A stretch of 64,000 nt of DNA. Origin: Streptomyces sp. NBC_01231. GTDB lineage: Bacteria > Actinomycetota > Actinomycetes > Streptomycetales > Streptomycetaceae. A program made the translations under genes and the position numbers. The stretch lies in contig CP108521.1 of the NCBI GenBank assembly GCA_035999765.1, positions 5,642,001 to 5,706,000 of the forward strand, written 5' to 3'. Positions 26,315-35,009 of the stretch are shown piece after piece. The notes beneath the pieces were generated by a model. That model was not told the DNA's origin. It worked only from the letters and a program-made list of their open reading frames with translations, and did not search any database. Numbering within the stretch: position 1 is the stretch's first letter; every line of letters begins with the position of its first letter.

Positions 26315-26347
26315 ATGGAAGTCACGGATCGTTCGCGACCGTGCTAA
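26315..26347 (+). CDS. Possible 10-residue leader peptide
   Basis: ATG at 26315 opens MEVTDRSRPC followed by TAA. It is preceded 13 nt upstream by GGGAGGG and followed at once by two stem-loops. A short frame before hairpins suggests an attenuator or small transcript. The evidence is positional only and the frame could be chance. Confidence 0.25.
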   Translation: MEVTDRSRPC

Positions 26348-26353
26348 CGCGGT

Positions 26354-26378
26354 CCGACTCCTCCCCCCCCCGAGTCGG
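26354..26378 (+). terminator. Hairpin with C-rich loop, first of pair
   Basis: CCGACTC (26354-26360) pairs with GAGTCGG (26372-26378) around an 11-nt loop that is almost pure C. It lies between divergent genes, so it cannot terminate either; it implies a separate small transcript or an ssd leader structure. Confidence 0.5.
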
Positions 26379-26387
26379 CCGTGAAGG

Positions 26388-26418
26388 CGACCCCCGCTCT
26401 CCCCCCCGGCGGGGGTCG
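26388..26418 (+). terminator. Hairpin with C-rich loop, second of pair
   Basis: CGACCCCCGC (26388-26397) and GCGGGGGTCG (26409-26418) form a perfect 10-bp stem with an 11-nt C-rich loop, 9 bp after the first hairpin. Confidence 0.6.
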
Positions 26419-26891
26419 TCGCATGTCCGGGTGGGTTTTCCTCTTCTGTGCACGGCCGTGAGGCCGGACCGGGGCGGCTGCGGCCGCCCCTTTCACATGC
26501 CCATGATCTGTCACTGTGCGTAGTCGCTGTGCTGCTGTGCGGAAGCCGCACAGGGGGTGGTACAGGGGTCACCGGTATGGGTGACGGCGATATTCACAAC
26601 CATCGAGTCGTCCACAGTTATCGACCAAGATCCACACGATTTCCCGGATCGCTGCACGGTGATTCCAACGCGCCCCGCTCGCACCGAGTTCATGAGCTGG
26701 TTCCGGTTAGGCGGGCGGGTTTGGCCGGTTCGTATCGGCCGTTCATATGGAGGCCGGGTGCCGGTTCTTCACATGCGTGGGATTGCGGGGCCGCAGGCGC
26801 CGCGCGAATCAGACCGATCGCGGGGCCGCAGGGCCCCGGAACAGAGGCGGATCGCGGGGGCTTTGGGCCGCCGGAGACGCAGCCAAGGGGG

Positions 26892-28004
26892 ATGAAAACC
26901 GTGGCCGCAGCAGTCACACACGAACCATCGCCCGCCGCCGGAGGGCGGCAGGGCAAACCGTTGATCGTCACGGAGGACACCGATCTGCTCGACGATCTGT
27001 TGCGCCTGTGCGCGGCGGCCGGCGCCACGCCCGAAGTGCATCACGGGGTACCGGAGCGCAGAGGCGGCTGGGAGTCCGCGCCTCTCGTCCTCGTCGGCGA
27101 CGACGCCGTCCGGCGGGTGCGAGGGGCCGCCCGCAGAAACGGAGTGGTGCTGGTCGGCCGCGACCAGGACGACCCCGGGGTCTGGCGGCGAGCCGTGGAG
27201 ATCGGAGCCGACCACGTCCTGATGCTGCCCGACGGTGAGCAGTGGCTGGTCGACCGCATCGCCGACGTGGCAGAGGGCGTCGTCCGGCCCGCCCTCACCG
27301 TCGGCGTCATCGGCGGCAGAGGCGGGGCAGGAGCGTCCACGCTCGCCTGCGCCCTCGCGGTCACCTCCGCACGCGAAGGGCTGCGCACGCTCCTCGTGGA
27401 CGCCGATCCGCTGGGCGGCGGACTCGACGTCCTCCTCGGTGGCGAGACGGCCCAGGGGCTGCGCTGGCCCGCATTCGCCGCCTCACGCGGGAGGGTCGGC
27501 GGTGGCGCCTTGGAGGAGTCACTGCCCGAACTGCACTCGCTGCGGGTGCTCAGTTGGGACCGCGGTGACTGTGTCGCCGTCCCGCCCCAGGCGGTCCGGG
27601 CGGTGCTGGCCGCGGCCCGACGGCGGGGCGGCACGGTCGTCGTCGACCTGCCCCGCCGGATGGACAACGCAGTCGCCGAAGTTCTGGCCCAACTCGACGT
27701 GGGCCTGCTCGTGGTCCCCGCCGAACTGCGCGCTGTCGCGGCGGCCGGCCGGATGGCCTCCGCCGTCGGCATGGTCCTGCGCGACCTGCGGGTGGCGGTA
27801 CGCGGCCCGTACGCACCGGGACTCGACGACCGCGAGGTGGCCCGGCTCCTGGGACTGCCGCTGGCCGGTGAGGTGCCCGTGGAGTCCGCGCTGCTGCGTC
27901 CCCACGGAGGCAGGACACCCCCCGGGGCGGCCGGCCGAGGGCCGCTCGCGCGCTTCTGCAAGGAGTTCTGGGAGCGGGCGTTGCTGGAGGTGAGGGCGGC
28001 GTGA
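26892..28004 (+). CDS. ssd: Ssd/CpaE-like septum-site/pilus-localisation ATPase
   Basis: A 370-residue MinD-superfamily protein (actinobacterial CpaE homologue, 'Ssd'). The N-terminal half (about 24-125) looks like a degenerate receiver domain, as in TadZ/CpaE. The C-terminal half has a modified Walker A, GGRGGAGAST (about 143-152), with the usual lysines lost, then VDADPLGGGLD and VVDLPRR. In M. tuberculosis Ssd affects septation; next to tad genes it may localise the pilus machine. ATG 26892 lies close behind aagggg. Its stop overlaps the tadA GTG (28001-28004), so the Tad operon starts here. Confidence 0.87.
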   Translation: MKTVAAAVTHEPSPAAGGRQGKPLIVTEDTDLLDDLLRLCAAAGATPEVHHGVPERRGGWESAPLVLVGDDAVRRVRGAARRNGVVLVGRDQDDPGVWRRAVEIGADHVLMLPDGEQWLVDRIADVAEGVVRPALTVGVIGGRGGAGASTLACALAVTSAREGLRTLLVDADPLGGGLDVLLGGETAQGLRWPAFAASRGRVGGGALEESLPELHSLRVLSWDRGDCVAVPPQAVRAVLAAARRRGGTVVVDLPRRMDNAVAEVLAQLDVGLLVVPAELRAVAAAGRMASAVGMVLRDLRVAVRGPYAPGLDDREVARLLGLPLAGEVPVESALLRPHGGRTPPGAAGRGPLARFCKEFWERALLEVRAA

Positions 28005-29437
28005 GCACGACTGCCCGAGTCGGGCGGGGTGAGCGGATGGGGTCGATCGGCGGGAACGAGGGGTTCGGGGGCTTCAAGCAGGGCGGCGGGATCGGAGGGA
28101 TCCGAGGGGCTGGAGGAACTGGGGCGATCGGGGGGCAGGGCGTCGGCGTGGTGGGTGGGGCGGTCGAGGACGAGGGATGGGGAGCTGGGGCCGGGTCGCC
28201 AGGGCGATGGTCGTCCGGTGGTGCTCATGCGGTCGCGCCGGTGTCCGGTGTGGATCTGACGCCGGGGCTGCTCGCCGGTGTCCGGCAGTGGCTCGCCGAG
28301 AGCGGGGGCGAACCGACACCCGCGCGCGTGGCGCAGGCGTTGCGCGAGCAGGGACGGGTGCTCGGGGATGCCGAAGTCCTCGGCGCGGCCGAGCGGTTGC
28401 GGTCCGAGTTGATCGGCAGCGGCCCGCTGGAACCTCTGCTCGCCGATCCCTCCGTGACCGACGTGCTGGTGTCCGCCCCCGACCGGGTCTGGGTGGACCG
28501 GGGCGGCGGGCTGGAACTGACCACCGTCTCCTTCACGGACGCCGCCGCCGTGCGACGGCTGGCGCAGCGCCTGGCCGCGGTGGCCGGACGTCGGCTCGAC
28601 GACGCACGGCCCTGGGTCGACGCCCGGCTGCCTGACGGGACCCGGCTGCACGCGGTACTGCCGCCGGTGGCTGTCGGCTGTGCCTGTCTGTCTCTGCGGG
28701 TCGTGCGGCCGCGAGCCTTCACGCTCGACGAGCTGGTGGCGGCGGGCACGGTGCCGCCAGGTGGCGACCGGGTGCTGCGCGCACTGATCGACGCCCGGCT
28801 TTCCTTCCTGATCAGCGGTGGTACGGGTAGCGGCAAGACGACGTTGTTGAGCGCGTTGCTGGGGCTGGTCGGGCCGGATGAGCGGATCGTGCTCGCCGAG
28901 GACTCCGCGGAACTCAGGCCGGAGCATCCACACGTCGTACGGCTGGAGAGCAGACCCGCCAACCAGGAGGGCGCCGGACTCGTCACGCTCCAGGACCTGG
29001 TGCGGCAGGCGTTGCGGATGCGGCCGGACCGGCTGGTCGTGGGCGAGGTGCGCGGCCCCGAAGTGGTGCACCTGCTGGCCGCGTTGAACACGGGCCACGA
29101 GGGCGGGTGCGGAACCGTGCACGCCAACGCGGCGGCCGACGTGCCGGCCCGGCTGGAAGCGCTCGGCACGGCCGCGGGACTCGATCGGGCTGCCCTGCAC
29201 AGTCAGGTGGCGGCCGCCCTGGCGGTCGTCCTGCATCTCGTCCGCGACCGGTCCGGACTGCGGCGGATCGCCGAGGTGCATGTGTTGGAGCGGGACCCGT
29301 CGGGGCTGGTGCGGACGGTGCCGGCGCTGCGGTGGGGCGCGGAGGCGTTCGCGTACGAGCGGGGCTGGGAGCGCCTACGGGGGTTGCTTCGTACCGAGTC
29401 GATCGGCGAGGGGCTGTGCGGTGAGCGGGATGGGTGA
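28001..29437 (+). CDS. tadA: Tad/type II secretion ATPase (TadA/CpaF)
   Basis: A 478-residue secretion ATPase powering assembly of Flp-type pili. After a Gly-rich N-terminus (about 1-80) comes the CpaF-like N-domain. The Walker A GGTGSGKT follows (273-280), then LAEDSAELRP (Asp box), GEVRGPEVVHLL (Walker B region) and the His box CGTVHANAAADVPARLEALG. The GTG start overlaps the ssd stop. The Gly-rich leader is unusual and its coding status up to the start is less sure. Family models name this group the helicase/secretion-neighbourhood ATPase. Confidence 0.92.
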   Translation: MSTTARVGRGERMGSIGGNEGFGGFKQGGGIGGIRGAGGTGAIGGQGVGVVGGAVEDEGWGAGAGSPGRWSSGGAHAVAPVSGVDLTPGLLAGVRQWLAESGGEPTPARVAQALREQGRVLGDAEVLGAAERLRSELIGSGPLEPLLADPSVTDVLVSAPDRVWVDRGGGLELTTVSFTDAAAVRRLAQRLAAVAGRRLDDARPWVDARLPDGTRLHAVLPPVAVGCACLSLRVVRPRAFTLDELVAAGTVPPGGDRVLRALIDARLSFLISGGTGSGKTTLLSALLGLVGPDERIVLAEDSAELRPEHPHVVRLESRPANQEGAGLVTLQDLVRQALRMRPDRLVVGEVRGPEVVHLLAALNTGHEGGCGTVHANAAADVPARLEALGTAAGLDRAALHSQVAAALAVVLHLVRDRSGLRRIAEVHVLERDPSGLVRTVPALRWGAEAFAYERGWERLRGLLRTESIGEGLCGERDG

Positions 29438-30296
29438 GGTCGGGATGTCGGTGGTGGCGGCTGCCGTGTGTGTCGGGGCGGCTGTCTGGCTGCTGGGAGA
29501 GCGGCACTCCGGGGCACGGCGGGCGCAGTTGCTGCTTGCCGGCGGCGAAGTGGTGGGCGTCGGGCCGCCCTCGTGGCGGAGCCTCGCGGGTGAGCTGCGG
29601 CGGATCCGTGAGTGGCTGCGGGCCGAGTGGTGGTCGGCGGGCGTCGGGCTGGTGCTGTCGCTGCTGGGAGCCTCGGTGTTGCCGGTGGCCGCGGGACTGG
29701 CCGGGGTGCCGTTGCTGCGGCGGATGCGGCTGGCCCGGGAGGAGGGACGGAGGCGGGAGCTCCGGGGCGACGCGGTGATCACCCTGTGCGGGACGCTGGC
29801 CGGGGAGGTGCGCTCGGGGCGCCAGCCGGGTGAGGCGTTGCTGCGGGCCGCCCACGACTCCAGCGGGCTCGGTGACGCACAGGCGGCGGTACTGGCGGCG
29901 GCGAGGTTCGGCGGGGACGTCCCGGGCGCCCTCGCGACGGCGGCGCGGCAACCGGGCGCAGAGGGATTGCGTGGACTCGCCGCGTGCTGGCGGGTGGCCG
30001 TGGACCAGGGGGCGGGCCTCGCAGCCGGACTCGACCGACTCGAAGGTGCCTTGCGTGACGACCGAGATCAACGGGCCGATCTTCGCGCCCAGTTGGCAGG
30101 CGCCCGGTCGACAGCGGTGATGCTCGCGGGCCTGCCGGCCCTGGGGCTCCTCCTCGGCACCGCCCTTGGCGCCGACCCGCTCCACGTACTGCTGCACACC
30201 GGGCTCGGTCTGGGGTGCCTGCTGGTGGGGGCGGTCCTGGAGGGCCTCGGGATGTGGTGGGCGACGCGGATCGTACGAGGAGCGGAGGCGACGTGA
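29421..30296 (+). CDS. tadB: TadB-like pilus assembly membrane protein
   Basis: A 291-residue type II secretion F-domain protein. Membrane helices lie near residues 10-25 and 75-100, the GspF-like core (ITLCGTLAGEVRSGRQPGEALLRAA) follows, and two helices come near the C-terminus. It forms the inner-membrane platform with TadC. The start is uncertain: GTG 29421 (GGCGAGGGG upstream) is used; ATG 29430 or 29445 are alternatives. It overlaps tadA by up to 17 bp and tadC by GTGA. Confidence 0.85.
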   Translation: MSGMGEVGMSVVAAAVCVGAAVWLLGERHSGARRAQLLLAGGEVVGVGPPSWRSLAGELRRIREWLRAEWWSAGVGLVLSLLGASVLPVAAGLAGVPLLRRMRLAREEGRRRELRGDAVITLCGTLAGEVRSGRQPGEALLRAAHDSSGLGDAQAAVLAAARFGGDVPGALATAARQPGAEGLRGLAACWRVAVDQGAGLAAGLDRLEGALRDDRDQRADLRAQLAGARSTAVMLAGLPALGLLLGTALGADPLHVLLHTGLGLGCLLVGAVLEGLGMWWATRIVRGAEAT

Positions 30297-31093
30297 GCGC
30301 AGAAGTTGTCCACAGGCTGGGGGTAGTTGTGGGGGCGGTGCTCGCTGTCGGCTGGCTGGCGCGGTGGGCGGGCGCGGCGCGGCGCGAGCGGAGGGTACGG
30401 CGGCGACTGGCGGCGGTATTGCCCGTCGTCGAGGTAACCACATCCCTCGGATCGCGCTTCGACGTGCGGGAGTTCGCGCGACGTTGGCTTCCGGTGACGG
30501 GCGTGGCGGGCGCCGTGTGGGTTCTGGTCGGAGGGGCCGCGGGTGCCGGGGCCGGGCTGGCTGTCGGGGCGGGGCTGTGGCGGTGGCGTGTTCGGCAGGC
30601 GGCAGCCGTCGGGGCCGGCGCCGGGGCGGACATCGACGCCGGAGAAGCGGCTCGACAACTGCCGCTCGCCGCCGACCTGTTGGCGGCCTGCATCGCGGCG
30701 GGCGCCGGACCGGTGATCGCGGCGCAGGCGGTCGGTGAGGCCCTCGGCGGCTCCGTCGGGGAAGCCCTGGCGCGCGGTGCGGCGGAGGTACGGCTCGGCG
30801 GTGAACCGGGCGAGGCCTGGCGACGACTCGCCGCGGCACCGGGTGCGGGTGCCCTGGCTCGGCTGCTGGAACGGGCCGACGTCTCCGGGCTGCCGGCCGC
30901 CGCGCCGGTCGCCAGACTCGCCGCCGACGCCCGCGCCGACTGGACGCGCACCGCGACGGCACGGGCCAGGCGGGCGGCCGTGATGGTCACCGCGCCGGTG
31001 GGGCTGTGCTTCCTGCCCGCGTTCATCACGGTCGGAGTACTGCCCGTGGTGCTCGGGCTGGCGGGTGGGGCGCTGGGAGGGGGTGGTGGATGA
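30293..31093 (+). CDS. tadC: TadC-like pilus assembly membrane protein
   Basis: The 266-residue partner of TadB, also a GspF-like protein. N-terminal membrane helices (about 8-25, 60-95) precede a helical core (LPLAADLLAACIAAGAGPVIAAQAVGEAL), and a final helical hairpin is AAVMVTAPVGLCFLPAFITVGVLPVVLGLAGG. The GTG overlaps the tadB stop (30293-30296). It is followed by a 119-bp gap with repeated ggcagccgacgg/cggcagacag-like units before the pilin gene. Confidence 0.85.
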   Translation: MSAEVVHRLGVVVGAVLAVGWLARWAGAARRERRVRRRLAAVLPVVEVTTSLGSRFDVREFARRWLPVTGVAGAVWVLVGGAAGAGAGLAVGAGLWRWRVRQAAAVGAGAGADIDAGEAARQLPLAADLLAACIAAGAGPVIAAQAVGEALGGSVGEALARGAAEVRLGGEPGEAWRRLAAAPGAGALARLLERADVSGLPAAAPVARLAADARADWTRTATARARRAAVMVTAPVGLCFLPAFITVGVLPVVLGLAGGALGGGGG

Positions 31094-31212
31094 GAGGGCG
31101 CGGGCGTGGCAGCAGGCAGCCGATGACAAACGGCAGACAGTCGACGGCGAGCGACAGGCAGCCGACGGCAAACGACAGGTAGTCAACACAACGGATCCTC
31201 ACGGGGGTTGAG

Positions 31213-31422
31213 ATGTACAAGGCGGTACGGGCGCGGATGCGTGCCCTGGTGTGCAGGGTGCGTGCGGCGCGGAGGGACGCGGGAATGGTCACCTCGGAGT
31301 ACGCGATGGGAATCGTCGCGGCGGTGGCGTTCGCGGTGGTTCTCTACAAGGTGGTCTCCAGCGGAGAGGTCAGTGCGGAGCTGCAGGGAATCGTGAAGCG
31401 GGCCCTCAATGCGCAGGTGTGA
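31213..31422 (+). CDS. Flp-type pilin (DUF4244)
   Basis: A 69-residue prepilin. The type IV/Flp cleavage signature is clear: Gly24 then MVTSEY, with Glu at mature position 5 (Glu29), followed by a hydrophobic helix. The mature product would be 45 residues. This is the actinobacterial DUF4244 pilin of the Tad locus. Its 3' end overlaps the next TadE-like gene by 14 bp. No prepilin peptidase gene is present in this locus. Confidence 0.88.
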   Translation: MYKAVRARMRALVCRVRAARRDAGMVTSEYAMGIVAAVAFAVVLYKVVSSGEVSAELQGIVKRALNAQV

Positions 31423-31774
31423 ACGAGGCGCGGACAGGGGGTTTGTCACGGCGGAGGCTGCCGTGGTGCTTCCCGTGCTGGTGATGTTCGCGATGGCGTT
31501 GGTGTGGGTGCTGCTGGCCGTGGCCGCGCAGATCCAGTGCGTGGACGCGGCGCGGACGGGCGCTCGCGCGGCGGCTCGCCAGGACTCGGTCGACGCCGTC
31601 GTCGAGGTGGTCCGGGGGGTGGCGCCGCGCGATGCGAAGGTCACGGTCAGTCGGGAGGGCGATCAGGTCCGTGTCGCGGTCGTGGCGAGGCCACCGGCAC
31701 TGCACGGCCTGCCCTTCGAAGTCCGGGAAGAGGCCGTGGCGTCGGTGGAGGAGACCGTGGGGGAGGGGAGTTGA
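31409..31774 (+). CDS. TadE-like pseudopilin
   Basis: A 121-residue minor pilin. GFVTAEAAVVLPVLVMF again shows Gly followed by a mature N-terminus with Glu at position 5 and a membrane helix, then a small extracytoplasmic domain. The ATG lies inside the pilin gene (14-bp overlap), so translation is coupled. It is probably a pilus tip or initiation component. Confidence 0.85.
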   Translation: MRRCERGADRGFVTAEAAVVLPVLVMFAMALVWVLLAVAAQIQCVDAARTGARAAARQDSVDAVVEVVRGVAPRDAKVTVSREGDQVRVAVVARPPALHGLPFEVREEAVASVEETVGEGS

Positions 31775-32298
31775 GCGCCGGCTGGTCGGGCCGCCTGCGG
31801 GAAGCTGTCCGGCATGTGACCGCCAGGGCTGTCACCGCCAGGCGTGGGGACGGGCGAGGTGGCGGCGGGGACCGAGGCTCCGCCACCGTGTGGAGCGTCG
31901 CCGCGATCGCCGTCCTGTGTGTGGTGGTGGGTGTGGTGCTGGCCATGGGGCAGGCCATCGTGGCCCGGCATCGCGCGGCCGGCGGCGCCGATCTGGCGGC
32001 GCTCGCGGCGGCGGACCACTGGGCGGACGGCGGTACGGCGGCCTGCGCCCGGGCGGACCGCGTGGCCCGGGCTCAGAGTGCCCGGCTGGTGAGGTGTGTG
32101 CTCGTGGGCGAGATCTCGGACGTGACGGCGGCGTCGGGACGGGGGCCGTTCGCGGCGGAGGTCAGGGCGCGGGCGGGTCCTGCGGAGCCGGACTCTGTCC
32201 CGGTCCCGGTCCCGGGCTCGCCGGTGCCCCCTGCGGAGCCTGTGCCTGTGCCTGTGCCGGATTTGGATCCGGAGCCAGATCCGGAGCCAGATCCGTAG
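31771..32298 (+). CDS. Helicase/secretion-neighbourhood TadE-like protein
   Basis: A 175-residue protein with the motif DRGSATVWSVAAIAVLCVV (membrane helix), then RHRAAGGADLAALAAA, the Rv3654c-like 'helicase/secretion neighbourhood TadE-like' pattern. The TTG start at 31771 overlaps the previous stop (TTGA). The C-terminus is Pro/Val/Asp repeats (PVPVP, DPEPDPEPDP) encoded antisense to the Pro-rich tail of the helicase gene. Where the real C-terminus ends biologically cannot be judged from the sequence. Confidence 0.78.
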   Translation: MSAGWSGRLREAVRHVTARAVTARRGDGRGGGGDRGSATVWSVAAIAVLCVVVGVVLAMGQAIVARHRAAGGADLAALAAADHWADGGTAACARADRVARAQSARLVRCVLVGEISDVTAASGRGPFAAEVRARAGPAEPDSVPVPVPGSPVPPAEPVPVPVPDLDPEPDPEPDP

Positions 32299-34846
32299 TC
32301 GGCCCTTCCGGAGTCCGAGCCCGTGTCGGCCCGGTCGGGGCCCCGTGCGGACCCACGCGGGGCGCCTCCTCCGGGGGCGGGACCTCCCCAGGCGGGGCCT
32401 CCGTACGCCGCCCCTCATGCGGAGGCGGAGGCCCTGAAGACTGGGGCCCCGCCTCCGCCTTCCCCGCCTCCGCCTTCCCCTCCGGCGCCCCCCGCAACAG
32501 CGCTGTGAGCAGTCGTACCGCCCCCCTCTTGTGCAGCGGGTCGTTGCCGTTGCCGCACTTGGGGGACTGGATGCAGGACGGGCAGCCGGCCTCGCACTCG
32601 CAGGAGGCGATGGCCTGGCGGGTGGCGGTGAGCCAGGCGCGGGCGGTGTGGAAGGCGCGCTCCGCGAAGCCCGCGCCGCCCGGGTGGCCGTCGTAGACGA
32701 AGACGGTGGGCAGCAACGTGTCGGGGTGCAGCGGGATGGACACGCCACCGATGTCCCAGCGGTCGCAGGTGGCGAAGAGGGGCAGCATGCCGATGGACGC
32801 GTGCTCGGCGGCGTGCAGGGCGCCGCCGAGGATCTCCGGATTGATCCGGGCCTCGTCCAACTGGTCCTCGGTGACCGTCCACCACACCGCGCGGGTACGC
32901 AGCGTACGAGGAGGGAGGTCGAGCTTCGTCTCGCCCAGCACTTCACCGGTGATGAGCCGTCGACGCAGGAAGGAGACCACCTGGTTGGTGACCTCGACGG
33001 AGCCGTAGCACAGGCGTCCGTCGCCCCAGGGGACCTCGACATCCGTCTCCAGGACGGAGATGGCCGTGGTGTCGCGGGCGACGGTCGCATACGAGGGGCT
33101 GGCCTGCTCGACCAGGGCGACCGAGTCCTCCAGGTCCAGCGACCGCACCAGGTACGTACGGCCCTGGTGCAGGTGGACCGCGCCTTCGTGCACGGTCGAG
33201 TGCGCGGCGCTCTCGTCGACCGTGCCCAGGAGCCGGCCCGTGTCGGCCTCGACGACCTGGACCGGCCGGCCGCCCTCCCCGCGGATGTCGGTGAGGTCGG
33301 CGGCCCGCTCCCGGCGGGTCCAGTGCCAGGCCTTCGTGCGGCGGCGCAGCAGCTTCGCGGCCTCCAACTGGGGAAGCAGTTCCTCGCACGCCGGGCCGAA
33401 CAACTCCAGGTCGTCGTCCGTCAACGGCAGTTCGGCGGCGGCAGCGCACAGGTGCGGGGCGAGTACGTACGGGTTGTCGGGGTCGAGGACCGTGGACTCC
33501 ACGGGCTGGTCGAAGAGGGCCTCGGGGTGGTGGACGAGGAAGGTGTCCAGGGGGTCGTCGCGGGCGATCAGGACGGCGAGGGCGCCCTGACCGGAGCGGC
33601 CCGCCCGGCCCGCCTGCTGCCACAGGGAGGCGCGCGTGCCCGGGTAGCCGGCGATCAGGACGGCGTCGAGGCCCGAGACGTCGATGCCGAGTTCCAGCGC
33701 GGTCGTCGCGGCGAGGCCGAGGAGTTCGCCGGAGTGGAGCGCCTGCTCGAGGGCACGGCGCTCCTCGGGGAGGTAGCCGCCGCGGTACGCCGCGACACGC
33801 CGGACCAGGGAGCGGTCGATCTCGGCGAGGCGTTCCTGGGCGATCACCGAGATCAGTTCGGCGCCGCGCCGGGAGCGCACGAAGGCGACCGAGCGCACGC
33901 CCTGCACGGCGAGGTCGGTCAGCAGGTCGGCCGTCTCGGCGGTGGCCGTACGGCGGACCGGCGCGCCCTTCTCGCCCTGCATCTCGGTGAGCGGGGGCTC
34001 CCAGAGGGCGAACACCAGTTCGCCACGCGGGGAGGCGTCGTCGGCGACCTCGACCACCCGGAGGCCGGTCAGGCGCCCCGCGGCCTCCGAAGGCTCCGCG
34101 GCGGTCGCGGAGGCCAGCAGAAACACCGGAGAGGCTCCGTAGCGGGCGCAGAGGCGGCGTAGCCGGCGCAGCACCTGGGCGACGTGCGAGCCGAACACGC
34201 CGCGGTAGGTGTGGCACTCGTCGATCACGACGTACTTCAAGGCGCGCAGGAAGGAGGACCAGCGGGGGTGGGACGGCAGGATGCCGCGATGCAGCATGTC
34301 CGGGTTGGTCAGGACGTAGTTCGCGTACTGGCGCACCCATTCGCGTTCTTCGACCGGCGTGTCGCCGTCGTACACCGCAGGACGTACGGAATGGCCCAGA
34401 GGTTGTGAAAATTCCTTCACGGAGCGGCACTGATCCGCCGCGAGTGCCTTCGTGGGGGCCAGGTAGAGGGCGGTGGTGCCGCGGCCGTTCGGGGCCTCGG
34501 AGCCGTCCAGGAGTGTCGAGAGGACCGGGACCAGGTACGCCAGGGACTTGCCGGACGCCGTGCCGGTGGCGACGACCACCGATTCGCCGTCCAGGGCGTG
34601 CTCGGCCGCGCGTGCCTGGTGGGCCCAGGGATGTTCGATGCCACAGGCCTGCACCGCGGCGATGACCTCGGAACGGATCCGGTCCGGCCAGACGGCATGG
34701 CGGCCCTCACGTGGGGGCAAGTGCTCCGTATGAGTGATGCGCGAAGCCCGGCTCGGCCCTGCGGCGAGCCGGTCCAGGATGGTGCCCGGCGAGAGCCGGG
34801 AGGCGGTCTGAGCCGAGGGTCGATCGGATCGGTGATTCTTGGCCAT
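32162..34846 (-). CDS. DEAD/DEAH-box helicase of the MrfA/YprA type
   Basis: An 894-residue SF2 helicase. Walker A is TGTASGKS (94-101), the box II is DECH (209-212), SAT-type motif III is LLASATAAEP, and motif VI is QQAGRAGRSGQGA. The C-terminal DUF1998-like domain has a four-cysteine cluster (CECEAGCPSCIQSPKC, about 746-762) typical of MrfA, the mitomycin-repair helicase of Bacillus. A repair role for bulky lesions is therefore likely. A Pro/Ala-rich tail of about 80 residues overlaps the TadE-like gene by 137 bp on the opposite strand. ATG 34846 is preferred over 34927, leaving room for the bldG promoter. Confidence 0.9.
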   Translation of the reverse strand: MAKNHRSDRPSAQTASRLSPGTILDRLAAGPSRASRITHTEHLPPREGRHAVWPDRIRSEVIAAVQACGIEHPWAHQARAAEHALDGESVVVATGTASGKSLAYLVPVLSTLLDGSEAPNGRGTTALYLAPTKALAADQCRSVKEFSQPLGHSVRPAVYDGDTPVEEREWVRQYANYVLTNPDMLHRGILPSHPRWSSFLRALKYVVIDECHTYRGVFGSHVAQVLRRLRRLCARYGASPVFLLASATAAEPSEAAGRLTGLRVVEVADDASPRGELVFALWEPPLTEMQGEKGAPVRRTATAETADLLTDLAVQGVRSVAFVRSRRGAELISVIAQERLAEIDRSLVRRVAAYRGGYLPEERRALEQALHSGELLGLAATTALELGIDVSGLDAVLIAGYPGTRASLWQQAGRAGRSGQGALAVLIARDDPLDTFLVHHPEALFDQPVESTVLDPDNPYVLAPHLCAAAAELPLTDDDLELFGPACEELLPQLEAAKLLRRRTKAWHWTRRERAADLTDIRGEGGRPVQVVEADTGRLLGTVDESAAHSTVHEGAVHLHQGRTYLVRSLDLEDSVALVEQASPSYATVARDTTAISVLETDVEVPWGDGRLCYGSVEVTNQVVSFLRRRLITGEVLGETKLDLPPRTLRTRAVWWTVTEDQLDEARINPEILGGALHAAEHASIGMLPLFATCDRWDIGGVSIPLHPDTLLPTVFVYDGHPGGAGFAERAFHTARAWLTATRQAIASCECEAGCPSCIQSPKCGNGNDPLHKRGAVRLLTALLRGAPEGKAEAGKAEAGPQSSGPPPPHEGRRTEAPPGEVPPPEEAPRVGPHGAPTGPTRARTPEGPTTDLAPDLAPDPNPAQAQAQAPQGAPASPGPGPGQSPAPQDPPAP

Positions 34847-35009
34847 CGGCACCGAGTGTGTCACTGGCGTGACGGACAATGGGACCAAGGCGTCGTACAC
34901 GCCTGCCGGTAAGTGATTGAATGCCATCGCGGCTGGCGAACCGTCCTGGGGGCTTCAAGCCGAGGTGTCCCGAGGGGCGACCGCTCGATTGCAAGGTGCT
35001 GGAGGATCC
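34847..35009. promoter_or_regulatory. Divergent helicase-bldG promoter region
   Basis: A 163-bp gap between the helicase start and bldG. The bldG ribosome site ggagg is at 35001-35005, four bases before its GTG. Promoter boxes are not assigned. Confidence 0.5.

Larger units (their letters stand above)
26251..26891. other. Long divergent region between HAD phosphatase and ssd
   Basis: This 640-bp region contains a candidate 10-codon leader frame (26315-26347), two C-rich-loop hairpins (26354-26378, 26388-26418), a moderately AT-rich part with three ccaca/cacaa-type 9-mers resembling DnaA boxes (26591-26636), and the presumed ssd promoter and leader. No full-size gene is supported. Confidence 0.55.
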
